Assembly: GCF_024399415.1 (NCBI RefSeq)
Contig: NZ_CP029257.1
Span: forward strand, 1,821,501 to 1,885,500
From: Streptococcus oralis
GTDB taxonomy: Bacteria > Bacillota > Bacilli > Lactobacillales > Streptococcaceae
Length of the DNA stretch: 64,000 nt
Reading direction: 5' to 3'
Positions 8,666 through 18,639 of the stretch are shown in pieces; position 1 is the first letter of the stretch; every line of letters begins with the position of its first letter. A program made the position numbers and the translations under genes. A model generated the notes under the pieces. It saw nothing but the letters and a program-made list of their open reading frames with translations, had not been told where the DNA came from and searched no databases.

Positions 8666-9085
8666 TTAAAATTTTCTATCTAAATAATTTTGCAAAATCA
8701 GCTGAGCAGCCAACTTATCAATAACTTTCTTGCGTTTGTTACGGCTGATATCTGCTTGTTCAATCAACATACGCTCCGCAGCGACCGTTGTCAAACGCTC
8801 ATCCTGATAGTCTACTGGCAAACCAAAGAGTTCTTCTAGCTTGGCACCATAGGCTTGACTGGCTTCTACTCGCGGACCGCTGGTATTGTTCATGTTCTTT
8901 GGCAAACCTACTACAAAGCGTTCTACCTTATAGCTGTCAACCAATTCCTTGATGCGGTCAAAACCAAACTGGCCCTGATCCTCATTAATCTGGATGATTT
9001 CAAGTCCCTGAGCGGTGAAGCCTAGGGGATCGCTAATCGCCACCCCTACTGTTTTTGAACCGACGTCCAATCCCATAATTCTCAT
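8666..9085 (-). CDS. ruvX: RuvX/YqgF RNase H-fold nuclease
   Basis: 139 residues, the full family length. The N-terminal [13 protein letters not shown] carries the first catalytic Asp; the GLPKNMNN and DERLTT motifs supply the other conserved positions. Proposed roles are Holliday-junction resolution and 16S rRNA 5' processing. Starts 3 bases after the ireB stop, so the two genes are translationally close. Part of ireB-ruvX-DUF1292. Confidence 0.95.
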   Translation of the reverse strand: MRIMGLDVGSKTVGVAISDPLGFTAQGLEIIQINEDQGQFGFDRIKELVDSYKVERFVVGLPKNMNNTSGPRVEASQAYGAKLEELFGLPVDYQDERLTTVAAERMLIEQADISRNKRKKVIDKLAAQLILQNYLDRKF

Positions 9086-9088
9086 AGA

Positions 9089-9355
9089 TTATAGATCGAC
9101 TCCTTGTCCTTTAAGGTAGTAGCGTACCAATTCTTCAACAATTTCATCACGCTCATACTTACGGATTTGATTTCGTGCATTGTTATAACGAGGAACGTAG
9201 GCAGGGTCTCCACTCAATACATAACCGACGATCTGGTTAATCGGATTGTAGCCCTTGTCATTCAACGAAGCATAGACGTCTGTCAACGTTTCGCTAATTT
9301 CTTTCTTATTGGAATCATCCAATTTAAACCGTACAGTTTCTTCAGTAAATCCCAT
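9089..9355 (-). CDS. ireB: IreB family regulatory phosphoprotein (UPF0297)
   Basis: 88 residues beginning [14 protein letters not shown]; the N-terminal Thr residues (T4, T7) correspond to the sites phosphorylated by the PASTA kinase IreK in Enterococcus, where IreB modulates cephalosporin resistance. The rest is the conserved helical IreB fold ([18 protein letters not shown]). First gene of its operon. The kinase is not in this window. Confidence 0.93.
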
Positions 9356-9442
9356 TCTAACACCCTCTTTCCTTAGAATATTACTATTATAGCATATTTC
9401 CTGACGTTCTACAAATAAATCAGTTTGTTTATTTGGATTTTC

Positions 9443-10012
9443 TTACTGTTCTACCGCCCCATTTGCCACTCTGTCAGCAATATACTGGCTAGGTTCGTTT
9501 TTTAAGAGATTTTCAAGACCAATATTTTTTAAATATTCTAGTTGAGATGCCTTTTTGACATCCAAAACTTGAAAATCATAAGTCGTTGTGGTCTGGATTT
9601 CTGTCTCGCTGAGTAGCTTGGTTTCCAGTGTAAATCCTGCCAGTTTGCGCGCCTCTTGGATAGTCTCATCCTTTTCTTCTGCTTCAAGAAGCGCTTTTTG
9701 CGTTTCCTCTAGGCCATTTTCAGAGATAAAGGTCTTGAGTTCATCCCCGACAGGTCGTTTTTGCTGGATGGTCAAGGTTAAAAACTGATTGCCTTTATAA
9801 GTAATCGTTTGAGTCTGTTGCGTTCCATTTTCTGACTTCGGCATCAACAGGGTCTTGGTGACAACCGTATTCTTTTCGGCATTGTCCAAAACGGGAAGGT
9901 TTGATTGGAGAGGTTCAGATGCTGTTGTGGAAGCAGCAGGAGTTTCCTTTTTTTGCCCACATCCCGCAAGCAAAAAGAGGAGAGCAAAACTAGCAATTAG
10001 TAACTTTTTCAT
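9443..10012 (-). CDS. lipoprotein, DUF1307/YehR-like
   Basis: 189 residues with lipobox LLAGC (Cys19), a short Ala/Thr/Ser linker, then a beta-rich domain with QTQTITYKGNQFLTLTIQQK and a C-terminal helical tail. It resembles the YehR/DUF1307 lipoproteins of Firmicutes; that assignment is from memory of the family, not a search. Starts just downstream of the spx terminator. Confidence 0.8.
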   Translation of the reverse strand: MKKLLIASFALLFLLAGCGQKKETPAASTTASEPLQSNLPVLDNAEKNTVVTKTLLMPKSENGTQQTQTITYKGNQFLTLTIQQKRPVGDELKTFISENGLEETQKALLEAEEKDETIQEARKLAGFTLETKLLSETEIQTTTTYDFQVLDVKKASQLEYLKNIGLENLLKNEPSQYIADRVANGAVEQ

Positions 10013-10047
10013 AATTCCTCACATGATTTTAAAACAAAAGAGCAAAC

Positions 10048-10073
10048 AAGGCCAGGAGTCACTCCCAGCCTTG
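10048..10073 (-). terminator. intrinsic terminator of spx
   Basis: Minus strand AAGGCtGGGAGT-g-ACTCCtgGCCTT stem followed by GTTTGCTCTTTT, 6 bases after the spx stop codon. Confidence 0.7.
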
Positions 10074-10078
10074 ATGTT

Positions 10079-10477
10079 TTATAGAGCTGCACGTAGACGT
10101 GCTTCTGCATTTTCTACATTACGGACAGAGCGTGGCAAGAAGGCACGGATATCATCTTCTTTATAGCCGACTTGTAGGCGCTTCTCGTCAACGAGAATCG
10201 GACTCTTTAAGATCCGTGGTGTTTCCATGATTAAGTTGAGCACTTCATTGACACTCAAATCCTCGATGTCAACTCCAAGTGCCTTAGCGTAGCGGTTTTT
10301 TGACGAAACGATACTGGCAATTCCATTATCTGTTTTCGTGAGAATATCTAATAACTCTTCTCTTGTAATTCCTTCTTTACCGAGATTTTGTTCTTTATAA
10401 CTTAACTGGTGGGCATTGAGCCAGGTTTTCGCTTTTTTACAGCTAGTACAACTTGAGACTGTATAAATTTTGATCAT
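10079..10477 (-). CDS. spx: Spx/ArsC-family transcriptional regulator
   Basis: 132 residues, thioredoxin-like ArsC fold. The redox switch C10xxC13 is present (SSCTSCKKAK). The usual RPI segment reads LKSPILVDEKRLQVGY, so the Arg-Pro is changed. Spx binds RNA polymerase alpha and redirects transcription under thiol stress. Streptococci carry two paralogues (SpxA1, SpxA2); the diverged RPI region suggests the second, but I am not certain. Monocistronic. Confidence 0.9.
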   Translation of the reverse strand: MIKIYTVSSCTSCKKAKTWLNAHQLSYKEQNLGKEGITREELLDILTKTDNGIASIVSSKNRYAKALGVDIEDLSVNEVLNLIMETPRILKSPILVDEKRLQVGYKEDDIRAFLPRSVRNVENAEARLRAAL

Positions 10478-10611
10478 GTACCTACCCCTTTCGCTACATG
10501 TTACTATCAGTTTAGTCTATTATACCATAAAAAACATCCGACTTGCGACCTATTTTTAAAAAAATTTAACTTTTTTCGCGATTTTCGTACTTTTTTCTTG
10601 ACAAAATCAAT

Positions 10612-13272
10612 TTATAACCAACTTTTAAATTTTTTGATATACAATCGTTTCACAACTGTAACACTTATCATATAGAGAACGATAATCAAAAGCAAAAAGA
10701 GGAAATAAATTGGTTCCAAAGGGGTTAAATGAAGTAGGCTAGCAATTGAAGAGTAGGGAAGGAAGGTCACAAAACTAGCTGCTAGCAAGGTTGTCCCAAG
10801 AACAAACCATGATGGACGGCTTTGTAAGAAAGGAAGTTTTGCTGAACGAAGCATATGGATAACCATGGTTTGGGACCACATGGATTCAATGAACCAACCT
10901 GTCTGGAACAAGATGATAAAGCCTGTTGCAGACTCTGCTCCGTGAGCATAAGCTTGACCTGTCGCCATTGGGACAATGACAAAATAGAGCAAGATAAAAG
11001 TCAAAATGTCAAAGGCAGACGAAATCGGACCCATCCAAATCATAAAGCGAGTAATAGACTTGGCTTCCCACTTATGAGGATGCTTCAAAAAGTCTTCATC
11101 CACATTATCAAATGGCAAGGCAATGCAAGAAAGGTCGTAGACGAGGTTTAAGACAATCAAGTGAATCGGAGCCATTGGCAGGAAAGGTAAAAAGATACCA
11201 GACACTAACAGAGAGAAAATGTTCCCGAAATTAGAGCTGACCGTCATCTTGATATATTTGGTCATATTAGCATAGACTTTGCGTCCTTCAACCAGCCCTT
11301 TTTCAAGCACCATCAAATCCTTATCTAGCAAAATGACATCAGCCGTCTCTTTGGCAATATCTACTGCTGTATCAACAGAAATCCCCACATCTGCTACTTT
11401 CATTGAAGGGGCATCATTGATCCCATCTCCCATATAGCCGACACAATGTCCATTCGATTTGATTTGTAAAATGATTCGTGCTTTTTGATCCGGAGAGAGT
11501 TTGGCAAAGACGGTCACTTTCTCAACTGCTTGGGCCAACTCTTCGTCCGTCATGGCGTCAATATCAGAACCCAACAAGATTTGATCAACGTCTAGACCAA
11601 CTTTTTCGCAAACTGCTTGGGTTACCTTCTCATTGTCTCCCGTCAAGATCTTTGTTTGAACACCGTGTTCTAACAAAGCTTGGATAGCAGGTGCTGCTGA
11701 TGGTTTTGGTGGATCTAGAAAGGCAAGATAGCCTGTTAGAATCATCTCTTTTTCATCTTCAACGGAGTAAGCAAAACCTTCTTTTAGGCCTGTTTTATAA
11801 GCGACTCCCAAGACTCGCAATCCCTGTTGATTAAGTTGATCTACTTCTTTTAAGATTTCCACACGGATATCATCCGTCAAAGGACTAATCTGACCTTGAT
11901 ATTCCACATGGGTTGAAATCGCAAGCATTTCCTCTAGAGCACCCTTGGTTACCAAACTAACAACTTCGTTCTCATCCTTGACGATGACACTCATCCGTCT
12001 GCGTTCAAAATCAAAGGGTAATTCATCTATTTTTTGGAAGCTAGTATCCAAATTTTGTAGAATAGCGTGTTCTTTAGCTTCTTTTTCAGTTCTACTGATA
12101 ATGGCACGGTCCATCAAGTTTTTCAAACCGGTTTGAAAATAGGAATTGAGATAGGCACGTCTCAACACAGATAAATCCAAATCTCCATGTATATCCAAAG
12201 GATATTCAAGGACAATTTCGTCTTGGGTAAGGGTTCCGGTTTTATCCGTACACAGGATATCAATAGCACCTAGGTCTTGTATGGCATTGAGTTTTTTGAT
12301 GACGACTTTTTCCTTGGCCATGATAATGGAGCCTTTTGCTAGACTGGCTGTGATGATCATAGGAAGCATCTCAGGTGTCAATCCAACACCAACACTCAGT
12401 GCAAACACACCTGCTTCCAGCCAGTCGCCATCTGTCAAGCCATTGGAGAGAAACACGATGGGAACCATGACTAACATCAAACGGATCAAGAGCCAAGAGA
12501 TGCTGTTCATCTCCCGTTCAAAAGAGGTCGGTTCGTCATAGGTATTGAGAGTCTGCTCGATTTCTCCCATCATGGTGTCATCACCGACCGCTAGAATCAA
12601 AGCCTTGGCGCTTCCTGATATCACATTGGTTCCCATAAAAGCGAGTGCTTCTGCTTCTAGCAGACTATCAAAATTTGACTGACTCATTTTTGACAAGGCT
12701 AGTTTTTCAACCGAGTCACTTTCACCTGTCAAACCAGACTGTTGAACAAAGAAATCACGTGATTCAATCAAAAGGAGGTCTGCTGGTATCATATCCCCAG
12801 CACTTAATTTGACTATATCTCCAACGACCAAATCTTCAATTGCGACCTCTAAACTCTGGCCTTCGCGGATAACTGTGGCTGTATTCACAATCATTTTTGA
12901 TAGATTGGTCGCGGCCTTGTCACTCCGCAATTCTTGGACAAAGCGTATGCCACCAGAGATTAGAACGAGAACGACGATGATGATAGAGGTCGTCGGATCT
13001 TCTTGCCCAGGCTTCGCCAACCAGACATTGGTCACCATGGAGATCATAGCGATGACAAGAAGAATGATTGTAAATGGATTGATAATAGATTCGTAAATCT
13101 TTTTGAGGATACTATCTTCTTGACCCTTGGTGATGGTATTTTCGCCATATAGGTCACGATTTTTCTCCACCTGCTCCTCAGTCAAGCCTATTAGACTTGT
13201 CTTATAAAAAGATAGAGTTTCGTTTAAGGGTGTGTGAATAGCTGCTGCTAATCTTTCTTTTGTAGTTTTCAT
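10612..13272 (-). CDS. mgtA: magnesium-translocating P-type ATPase
   Basis: Type IIIB P-type ATPase importing Mg2+. 886 residues, the normal length. The TGES loop is near 182, the phosphorylated Asp is D343 in DKTGTLT, the GDGINDAP hinge is present, and there are about ten membrane segments including VGVGLTPEMLP (TM4 ligand region). SD TAGGAG precedes the ATG. A very long leader holds an M-box riboswitch, a terminator and a leader ORF, so expression should rise when Mg2+ is low. CorA is encoded 5 kb away. Confidence 0.97.
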   Translation of the reverse strand: MKTTKERLAAAIHTPLNETLSFYKTSLIGLTEEQVEKNRDLYGENTITKGQEDSILKKIYESIINPFTIILLVIAMISMVTNVWLAKPGQEDPTTSIIIVVLVLISGGIRFVQELRSDKAATNLSKMIVNTATVIREGQSLEVAIEDLVVGDIVKLSAGDMIPADLLLIESRDFFVQQSGLTGESDSVEKLALSKMSQSNFDSLLEAEALAFMGTNVISGSAKALILAVGDDTMMGEIEQTLNTYDEPTSFEREMNSISWLLIRLMLVMVPIVFLSNGLTDGDWLEAGVFALSVGVGLTPEMLPMIITASLAKGSIIMAKEKVVIKKLNAIQDLGAIDILCTDKTGTLTQDEIVLEYPLDIHGDLDLSVLRRAYLNSYFQTGLKNLMDRAIISRTEKEAKEHAILQNLDTSFQKIDELPFDFERRRMSVIVKDENEVVSLVTKGALEEMLAISTHVEYQGQISPLTDDIRVEILKEVDQLNQQGLRVLGVAYKTGLKEGFAYSVEDEKEMILTGYLAFLDPPKPSAAPAIQALLEHGVQTKILTGDNEKVTQAVCEKVGLDVDQILLGSDIDAMTDEELAQAVEKVTVFAKLSPDQKARIILQIKSNGHCVGYMGDGINDAPSMKVADVGISVDTAVDIAKETADVILLDKDLMVLEKGLVEGRKVYANMTKYIKMTVSSNFGNIFSLLVSGIFLPFLPMAPIHLIVLNLVYDLSCIALPFDNVDEDFLKHPHKWEAKSITRFMIWMGPISSAFDILTFILLYFVIVPMATGQAYAHGAESATGFIILFQTGWFIESMWSQTMVIHMLRSAKLPFLQSRPSWFVLGTTLLAASFVTFLPYSSIASLLHLTPLEPIYFLFLLLIIVLYMISVTVVKRLYIKKFKSWL

Positions 13273-13290
13273 TGGTTTCTCCTATCTGTA

Positions 13291-13368
13291 TGAATGATAT
13301 GTTTCATACACAGAGACCAATCACTTTATAAGGGCAGAACGACACAAATCAGCGATTGGCTGTGTATG
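13291..13368 (-). promoter_or_regulatory. mutually exclusive hairpins in the mgtA leader
   Basis: In the RNA, segment 13368-13351 (within the leader ORF) pairs with 13325-13305 just after its stop: nine plus nine pairs (CAUACACAG/CUGUGUAUG and CCAAUCGCU/AGUGAUUGG) with a UCU bulge. The same 3' arm can instead form UGUAUGAA-loop-UUCAUACA directly before the mgtA SD. The two structures compete, so a ribosome on the leader ORF could choose between them. Confidence 0.6.
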
Positions 13369-13397
13369 TGCGGTTCTGGATGATCGTCAATTTGCAT
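13326..13397 (-). CDS. candidate mgtA leader peptide (23 aa)
   Basis: ATG preceded by a strong SD (GGAAGGGAG, spacing about 8). The peptide starts MQIDDHPEPH and ends CVVLPL, giving an acidic/Pro cluster at positions 4-9. In enterobacteria the mgtA leader peptide MgtL uses an acidic/Pro N-terminus to destabilise ribosomes at low Mg2+; the resemblance here is in composition and position, not sequence homology. It lies between the M-box terminator and mgtA, and its codons form one arm of a long hairpin. Translation is not proven. Confidence 0.5.
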   Translation of the reverse strand: MQIDDHPEPHIHSQSLICVVLPL

Positions 13398-13420
13398 CGT
13401 TTGTCTCCCTTCCTTGTTCT

Positions 13421-13459
13421 AAAACAGTAGAAAATCCCACCATAAAATGGCAGGATTAA
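13421..13459 (-). terminator. riboswitch-controlled terminator
   Basis: Minus strand AATCCtgCCA-tttta-TGGtgGGATT followed by TTTCTACTGTTTT, directly after the M-box. It is the expected expression platform: Mg2+ binding should favour termination. Confidence 0.75.
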
Positions 13460-13479
13460 AAAACTAACTATCTGTTTTT

Positions 13480-13620
13480 TCGTTCAAGCTTTAACTCCAT
13501 AGGGCGATGTAATGAGCTTAGTCTTGGCCTTCGCGACCAGGACTGTTGACCAACGAGTAGTGTCTCCACTGCTTTGCGGTAGTCATCCGTATCCCTATGG
13601 TAGCCTCACCTACCGTTTTC
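13480..13620 (-). promoter_or_regulatory. M-box (ykoK) magnesium riboswitch
   Basis: The minus strand contains the conserved blocks of the ykoK/M-box leader in order: GGTGAGGCTACC, GATGACTACCGCAAAGCAG, GTGGAGACACTACTCGTTGG, CAACAGTCCTGGTCGCGAAG, GGCCAAGACTAAGCTCATT, ACATCGCCCTATGGAGTTAA, AGCTTGAACG. This RNA binds several Mg2+ ions and controls Mg2+ transporter genes in Firmicutes. It lies directly downstream of the mgtA promoter. Confidence 0.93.
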
Positions 13621-13627
13621 GTCTATC

Positions 13628-13656
13628 AGTATAAACCTTTAAAATATAAAAGTCAA
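13628..13656 (-). promoter_or_regulatory. mgtA promoter
   Basis: TTGACT (13651-13656) and TATACT (13628-13633) on the minus strand with a 17-base spacer, immediately upstream of the M-box. Confidence 0.85.
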
Positions 13657-13674
13657 TGATTTATCTTAATTTTC

Positions 13675-14736
13675 TTAAATAACAATTAATTCCTTCGGCG
13701 CTAGAGTCAACAATTCGCAACCGTTATCTGTAATCAGGATATCATCTTCGATACGAACCCCGTATTTACCTTCAATATAAATACCCGGTTCATCAGTCAA
13801 GACCATACCAGCCTTGATTGGCTCTTCTGACTTGCCAAAGTAAGGAATTTCATGGATATCCAGACCAATCCCATGTCCAATCCCGTGGCTGAAGTAAGGA
13901 CCGTAGCCTGCATCGTTGATAATTTGACGAGGAATCCTGTCAAAATCGATCCGACTGAGACCAGCCTTAGCCGCTTCTATCAGAGCTTGATTGCTACGCA
14001 GGACAATATCATAAATCTCCCGCTCCTCATCTGTCACCTGTCCCACATGAACAGTCCGCGTCATATCGCTGACATAGTGATTGTAGTAGCAACCAAAGTC
14101 CATGGTCAGGGTTTCACCATTTTGAATGACCTTGTCACTAGCCACTCCATGTGGCATAGCAGAGCGGTAGCCCGAAGCGATGATGAAGTCAAAAGAGGCA
14201 CCTGAAGCACCTAGCTGGCGCATACGGGCATCTAAAAAGTTCATAACGGCTAGCTCAGTCGTCTCACCGGGCTTGATAAAATCCAGTACATCTAGGAAGG
14301 CTTGATCCGAAATCTGGCAGGCCCTACGAATGGTTGCGATTTCTTGCTCATCCTTGATCATCCGCAGATTTTCAATAAAACCAGTCATTGGAACCAGCTC
14401 ATGACCAGCAAACACACTTTCCAGCATCTTGAAGTAAGCATAGGAAATTTCGTCATCAAAGCCAATTTTTTCCAGCTTGTCGTCCGCTATAATTTTAGCA
14501 ATTTCACCAACCGCATCTCGCGTTTCCACAATATCAAAGCCCTCAACCACGCCCTTGGCAATCAGGGTATAGCGCGCATCCGTCAGGAAAATCCGACGCG
14601 ACTTGCTAATGAAAACTGTCGCCTCTGTCCCGCTGAAACCAGTCAGATAGTAGATATTCTTCAGATTGGTTACTAGGACAGCATCACACTCTGTCTGAGC
14701 CAATGCTGCTTCAAATTTTTCAACTCTTGATAACAT
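13675..14736 (-). CDS. M24 family Xaa-Pro aminopeptidase/dipeptidase
   Basis: 353 residues. Cytosolic metallopeptidase releasing N-terminal residues next to proline. An N-terminal creatinase-like domain (1-125) is followed by the pita-bread catalytic domain with the five metal ligands in order: Asp in MDFGCYYNHY, Asp in SDMTRT, His in HGIGHGIGLDIHE, Glu in TDEPGIY and Glu in RIEDDIL. PepP-like or PepQ-like specificity cannot be decided from sequence alone. Confidence 0.9.
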   Translation of the reverse strand: MLSRVEKFEAALAQTECDAVLVTNLKNIYYLTGFSGTEATVFISKSRRIFLTDARYTLIAKGVVEGFDIVETRDAVGEIAKIIADDKLEKIGFDDEISYAYFKMLESVFAGHELVPMTGFIENLRMIKDEQEIATIRRACQISDQAFLDVLDFIKPGETTELAVMNFLDARMRQLGASGASFDFIIASGYRSAMPHGVASDKVIQNGETLTMDFGCYYNHYVSDMTRTVHVGQVTDEEREIYDIVLRSNQALIEAAKAGLSRIDFDRIPRQIINDAGYGPYFSHGIGHGIGLDIHEIPYFGKSEEPIKAGMVLTDEPGIYIEGKYGVRIEDDILITDNGCELLTLAPKELIVI

Positions 14737-14883
14737 GAGAAAACCTCCGTAAAATGATTCAATTTATTATAGCAAAAAAATACCGAAAATAATACAATCT
14801 ATATAGCTAGGATTAGATAAAATTGACATTTGAAAGCGCTTAATGTATAATTTCTGTTAAACAAGAAAGAACGAGGTATCGAT

Positions 14884-15639
14884 ATGAATAAAACAGAATT
14901 GCTGTTACAAAGACTAGATGAGATTGGTCAGTCTCTAAAAGATTCGAACCAAGCACTAGCTTTGCTGGCACTTGGTTCTTGCGGAACAGAAAGAGAACGA
15001 TTGGATCAGTACTCAGATTTAGACTTCTTTGTTATTGTAAAAGATGGCTACAAGCAGACCTATATCCAAGACCTAACCTGGTTAAGTAAGCTAGAACCAA
15101 TTGCATTTCACTACCAAAATACAGTGGACGGACATAAAGTTCTATTTGAAGATGATGTTTTTTGTGAATTTGCTGTCTTTGAAGCTCACGAACTAGTAAA
15201 CATTCCCTTCTCTGAAGGCAAGATTATCTGGAAGGAGGTCGGTTTTGATGAAACAATCTGTCAGCCACAAAGACTGCCATCAAAAGATAACAGAGACCGT
15301 GAATGGCTGTTGGGAGAAATTTTATGTAATCTATATTTAGGGCTAGGTCGCTATCAGCGAGGCGAAAAATTAGCTGCTTATGATTTAATACAAAACAGAG
15401 CCGTCAAGCTTTGGACTGAACTAATCAGTTTGGAAACAACTTCTAAATCTAATTTTATAGATATCTTTAATACCAACAGACGATTTGAAGAAGGTTATCC
15501 AAAGGAAGCCAAGCAATTGCCTCACTTTTTGCAAGGTTACGAACGCATTTCTGAGTCTGCTCAAGCACTCCTAGAATATCTGGATAAACACTATTCTCTT
15601 AACCCATTTATAAAAGAAAAAATTCGTGATTTATTATAA
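14884..15639 (+). CDS. nucleotidyltransferase-fold protein of unknown substrate
   Basis: 251 residues. The N-terminal part shows the NTase signature LGSCGTERERLDQYSDLDFF (GS followed by DxD), as in aminoglycoside or lincosamide nucleotidyltransferases and minimal NTases; the rest is mostly helical. Some related streptococcal genes have been annotated as oxalate:formate antiporter, which this sequence does not support (no membrane segments). A lone plus-strand gene between minus-strand genes, with its own promoter region and a shared terminator with uvrA. It may modify a small molecule or drug; unproven. Confidence 0.75.
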   Translation: MNKTELLLQRLDEIGQSLKDSNQALALLALGSCGTERERLDQYSDLDFFVIVKDGYKQTYIQDLTWLSKLEPIAFHYQNTVDGHKVLFEDDVFCEFAVFEAHELVNIPFSEGKIIWKEVGFDETICQPQRLPSKDNRDREWLLGEILCNLYLGLGRYQRGEKLAAYDLIQNRAVKLWTELISLETTSKSNFIDIFNTNRRFEEGYPKEAKQLPHFLQGYERISESAQALLEYLDKHYSLNPFIKEKIRDLL

Positions 15640-15643
15640 AAAA

Positions 15644-15668
15644 GACTCTGCCTAAAAAAGCAGAGCCT
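15644..15668. terminator. bidirectional terminator between the NTase gene and uvrA
   Basis: GACTCTGC-ctaaaaaa-GCAGAGcC with A-rich and T-rich flanks on both sides serves the converging transcripts. Confidence 0.8.
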
Positions 15669-15676
15669 TTTAAATC

Positions 15677-18502
15677 TTATTTTAACTTTCCTTTCAAATA
15701 CTGTCCTGTGTAGCTGGCTTCATTGGCCGCTACTTCTTCTGGGGTTCCTGTTGCGATGATAGTTCCACCACCAACACCGCCTTCAGGTCCCAAGTCGATG
15801 ATATGGTCTGCTGTTTTAATAACATCTAGATTGTGCTCGATAACGAGGACTGTATTGCCATCGTCTACAAAGCGAGCCAAGACTTTAAGCAAGCGAGCGA
15901 TATCCTCAGTATGAAGTCCTGTCGTTGGCTCATCCAGAATGTAGAAGGACTTACCTGTCGAGCGTTTGTGGAGTTCACTAGCCAGCTTCATACGCTGGGC
16001 TTCTCCTCCAGAAAGCGTGGTAGCTGGTTGACCTAGCGTTACATAGCCCAGTCCTACATCCTTGATGGTCTGGAGTTTGCGTTGAATCTTAGGAATGTGT
16101 TGGAAGAATTCCACCGCATCGTTGACGGTCATATCTAAAACTTGCGAGATATTCTTTTCCTTGTAGTGAACTTCTAGGGTTTCACTGTTGTAGCGGGTTC
16201 CGTGGCAAACTTCACAAGCAACGTAAACATCTGGCAAGAAGTGCATCTCAATCTTGATAATCCCGTCACCTGAGCAGGCTTCGCAACGACCACCCTTGAC
16301 GTTGAAACTGAAACGGCCCTTCTTATAGCCTCGAATCTTAGCTTCATTTGTCTGGGCAAAGAGGTCACGTATATCGTCAAAAACTCCCGTATAGGTGGCA
16401 GGATTGGACCTTGGTGTCCGTCCGATTGGACTCTGGTCAATATCAATCAGACGATCGACATGCTCAATCCCCGTAATCGTTTTAAACTTACCAGGTTTGT
16501 CTGAATTGCGGTTGAGCTTCTGGGCAATGGCTTTTTTGAGGATGCTGTTGATCAAGGTCGACTTTCCTGAGCCTGACACCCCTGTCACTGCGATGAATTT
16601 TCCTAATGGGAAGCGGGCCGTGACATTTTGTAAGTTGTTCTCACGCGCTCCTGTCACTTCGATAAAGCGACCATTTCCGGCACGGCGCTCTTCTGGTACT
16701 GGAATGGCACGTTTACCTGACAAGTACTGGCCTGTAATAGACTTACTGTTACGGGCCACCTGCTTGGGTGTTCCTGCAGCAACAATCTCGCCACCAAAAA
16801 CACCGGCACCTGGACCAACGTCAATCAGATAATCCGCCTCACGCATAGTATCTTCGTCATGTTCCACTACGATAAGAGTATTGCCCAAATCACGCATTTT
16901 TTTCAAGCTAGCAATCAGGCGGTCATTATCCCTCTGGTGGAGTCCAATCGACGGCTCATCCAGGATATAAAGAACACCTGATAAGTTGGAACCAATCTGA
17001 GTCGCCAAGCGAATTCGCTGACTCTCCCCACCTGACAGGGTTCCTGCCGAACGTGACAGCGTCAAATAGTTAAGTCCCACGTTATTGAGGAAGGTCAAGC
17101 GATCCTTGATTTCCTTGAGAATGGGACGAGCAATAATGGCTTCATTTTCAGACAAGGTCAACTGGCTCACCAACTCCAAATGGTCTGCGATAGACAAATC
17201 TGAGATTTCACCGATATGTGGCCCTTGCTCACCACCCACACGAACAGACAAGGCCTGATCGTTGAGACGATAGCCGTGACAAGTTCCGCAGGTCAGCTCA
17301 TTCATGTAGAGACGCATCTGGGTACGGGTGTAGTCACTATTAGTTTCATGGTAACGGCGCTTGATATTATTGACAACTCCCTCAAAAGGAACGTCGATAT
17401 CGCGCACACCGCCAAATTCATTTTCATAGTGGAAATGGAATTCCTTGCCATCTGAGCCATAGAGAATCAAGTTTTTATCTTCTTCTGACAAGTCCTCAAA
17501 AGGCTTATCCATATCCACTCCAAAGGCTGTCATGGCCTGCTCTAGCATATTTGGATAGTAGTTGGATGAGATAGGATTCCAAGGTGCTAATGCTCCCTCA
17601 CGCAAAGTTTTGCTGGTATCAGGAACCACCAAGTCAACATCCACCTCCAGCTTGATGCCCAAACCATCACACTCACTACACGAGCCAAACGGGGCATTGA
17701 AGGAGAAGAGACGAGGCTCTAACTCTGGTACTGTAAAACCACAAACTGGACAGGCATAATGCTCAGAAAAGAGCAACTCAGAATCGTCCATAGTGTCGAT
17801 AATGACATAACCTTCTGCGATACGAAGGGCAGCCTCAATGGAATCAAAGAGACGGCTACGAATGCCCTCCTTGATGACAATACGGTCGACCACGACATCG
17901 ATATTGTGTTGCTTGCTCTTCGACAACTCTGGCACTTCGGTCACATCATAAACTTCCCCATCCACACGGACGCGGACATAACCGTCTTTCTGAATCTTTT
18001 CAATGACGCTCTTGTGTTGCCCTTTTTTCTTACGAATGACAGGAGCTAAGATTTGCAGACGTTGGCGTTCTGGCAATTCCAAGACCTTATCAACAATTTG
18101 CTCCACAGAAGAAGCCTTGATTGCCCCATGCCCGTTGATACAGTAAGGCGTCCCCACACGTGCGTAGAGGAGACGCAGATAGTCATTGATTTCAGTTGTT
18201 GTCCCAACGGTCGAACGAGGATTTTTGCTGGTCGTTTTTTGGTCGATGGAAATAGCTGGACTGAGGCCATCAATGGCATCTACATCAGGCTTTTCCATGT
18301 TGCCCAAGAACTGACGAGCGTAGGCTGACAAGCTCTCTACATAGCGACGTTGTCCCTCCGCATAGAGGGTATCGAAGGCTAGACTGGATTTCCCAGAACC
18401 TGACAAACCAGTCACGACAACCAGCTTGTCTCTTGGAATTTCCACATCGATATTTTTTAAGTTATGGGCACGAGCCCCATGAATCACAATTTTATCTTGC
18501 AT
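15677..18502 (-). CDS. uvrA: excinuclease ABC subunit A
   Basis: Damage-recognition ATPase of nucleotide excision repair. Two ABC modules are visible: Walker [10 protein letters not shown] near residue 32 and GVSGSGKST near 640, two LSGGE(S/A)QR signatures, and zinc fingers ([24 protein letters not shown]). I chose [13 protein letters not shown] as start because it matches the family N-terminus; an in-frame ATG 33 bases upstream would add 11 unconserved residues. Product about 941 residues. Confidence 0.96.
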   Translation of the reverse strand: MQDKIVIHGARAHNLKNIDVEIPRDKLVVVTGLSGSGKSSLAFDTLYAEGQRRYVESLSAYARQFLGNMEKPDVDAIDGLSPAISIDQKTTSKNPRSTVGTTTEINDYLRLLYARVGTPYCINGHGAIKASSVEQIVDKVLELPERQRLQILAPVIRKKKGQHKSVIEKIQKDGYVRVRVDGEVYDVTEVPELSKSKQHNIDVVVDRIVIKEGIRSRLFDSIEAALRIAEGYVIIDTMDDSELLFSEHYACPVCGFTVPELEPRLFSFNAPFGSCSECDGLGIKLEVDVDLVVPDTSKTLREGALAPWNPISSNYYPNMLEQAMTAFGVDMDKPFEDLSEEDKNLILYGSDGKEFHFHYENEFGGVRDIDVPFEGVVNNIKRRYHETNSDYTRTQMRLYMNELTCGTCHGYRLNDQALSVRVGGEQGPHIGEISDLSIADHLELVSQLTLSENEAIIARPILKEIKDRLTFLNNVGLNYLTLSRSAGTLSGGESQRIRLATQIGSNLSGVLYILDEPSIGLHQRDNDRLIASLKKMRDLGNTLIVVEHDEDTMREADYLIDVGPGAGVFGGEIVAAGTPKQVARNSKSITGQYLSGKRAIPVPEERRAGNGRFIEVTGARENNLQNVTARFPLGKFIAVTGVSGSGKSTLINSILKKAIAQKLNRNSDKPGKFKTITGIEHVDRLIDIDQSPIGRTPRSNPATYTGVFDDIRDLFAQTNEAKIRGYKKGRFSFNVKGGRCEACSGDGIIKIEMHFLPDVYVACEVCHGTRYNSETLEVHYKEKNISQVLDMTVNDAVEFFQHIPKIQRKLQTIKDVGLGYVTLGQPATTLSGGEAQRMKLASELHKRSTGKSFYILDEPTTGLHTEDIARLLKVLARFVDDGNTVLVIEHNLDVIKTADHIIDLGPEGGVGGGTIIATGTPEEVAANEASYTGQYLKGKLK

Positions 18503-18639
18503 CTTTGTTCTTTCTAGTCCATTATTGCTTTCCATTATACCAAAAAATGTGAAATTCTATTACCCAAAAAGCCGATTTTGTAGTATAATAGTACGGTGCA
18601 AAAAATCAAACACTGAAATAGTAGGAAAGGATAGGGGAT

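Noticed and set aside
14884..15639. Annotation as oxalate:formate antiporter
   Set aside because: The product has no membrane segments and a clear nucleotidyltransferase signature.
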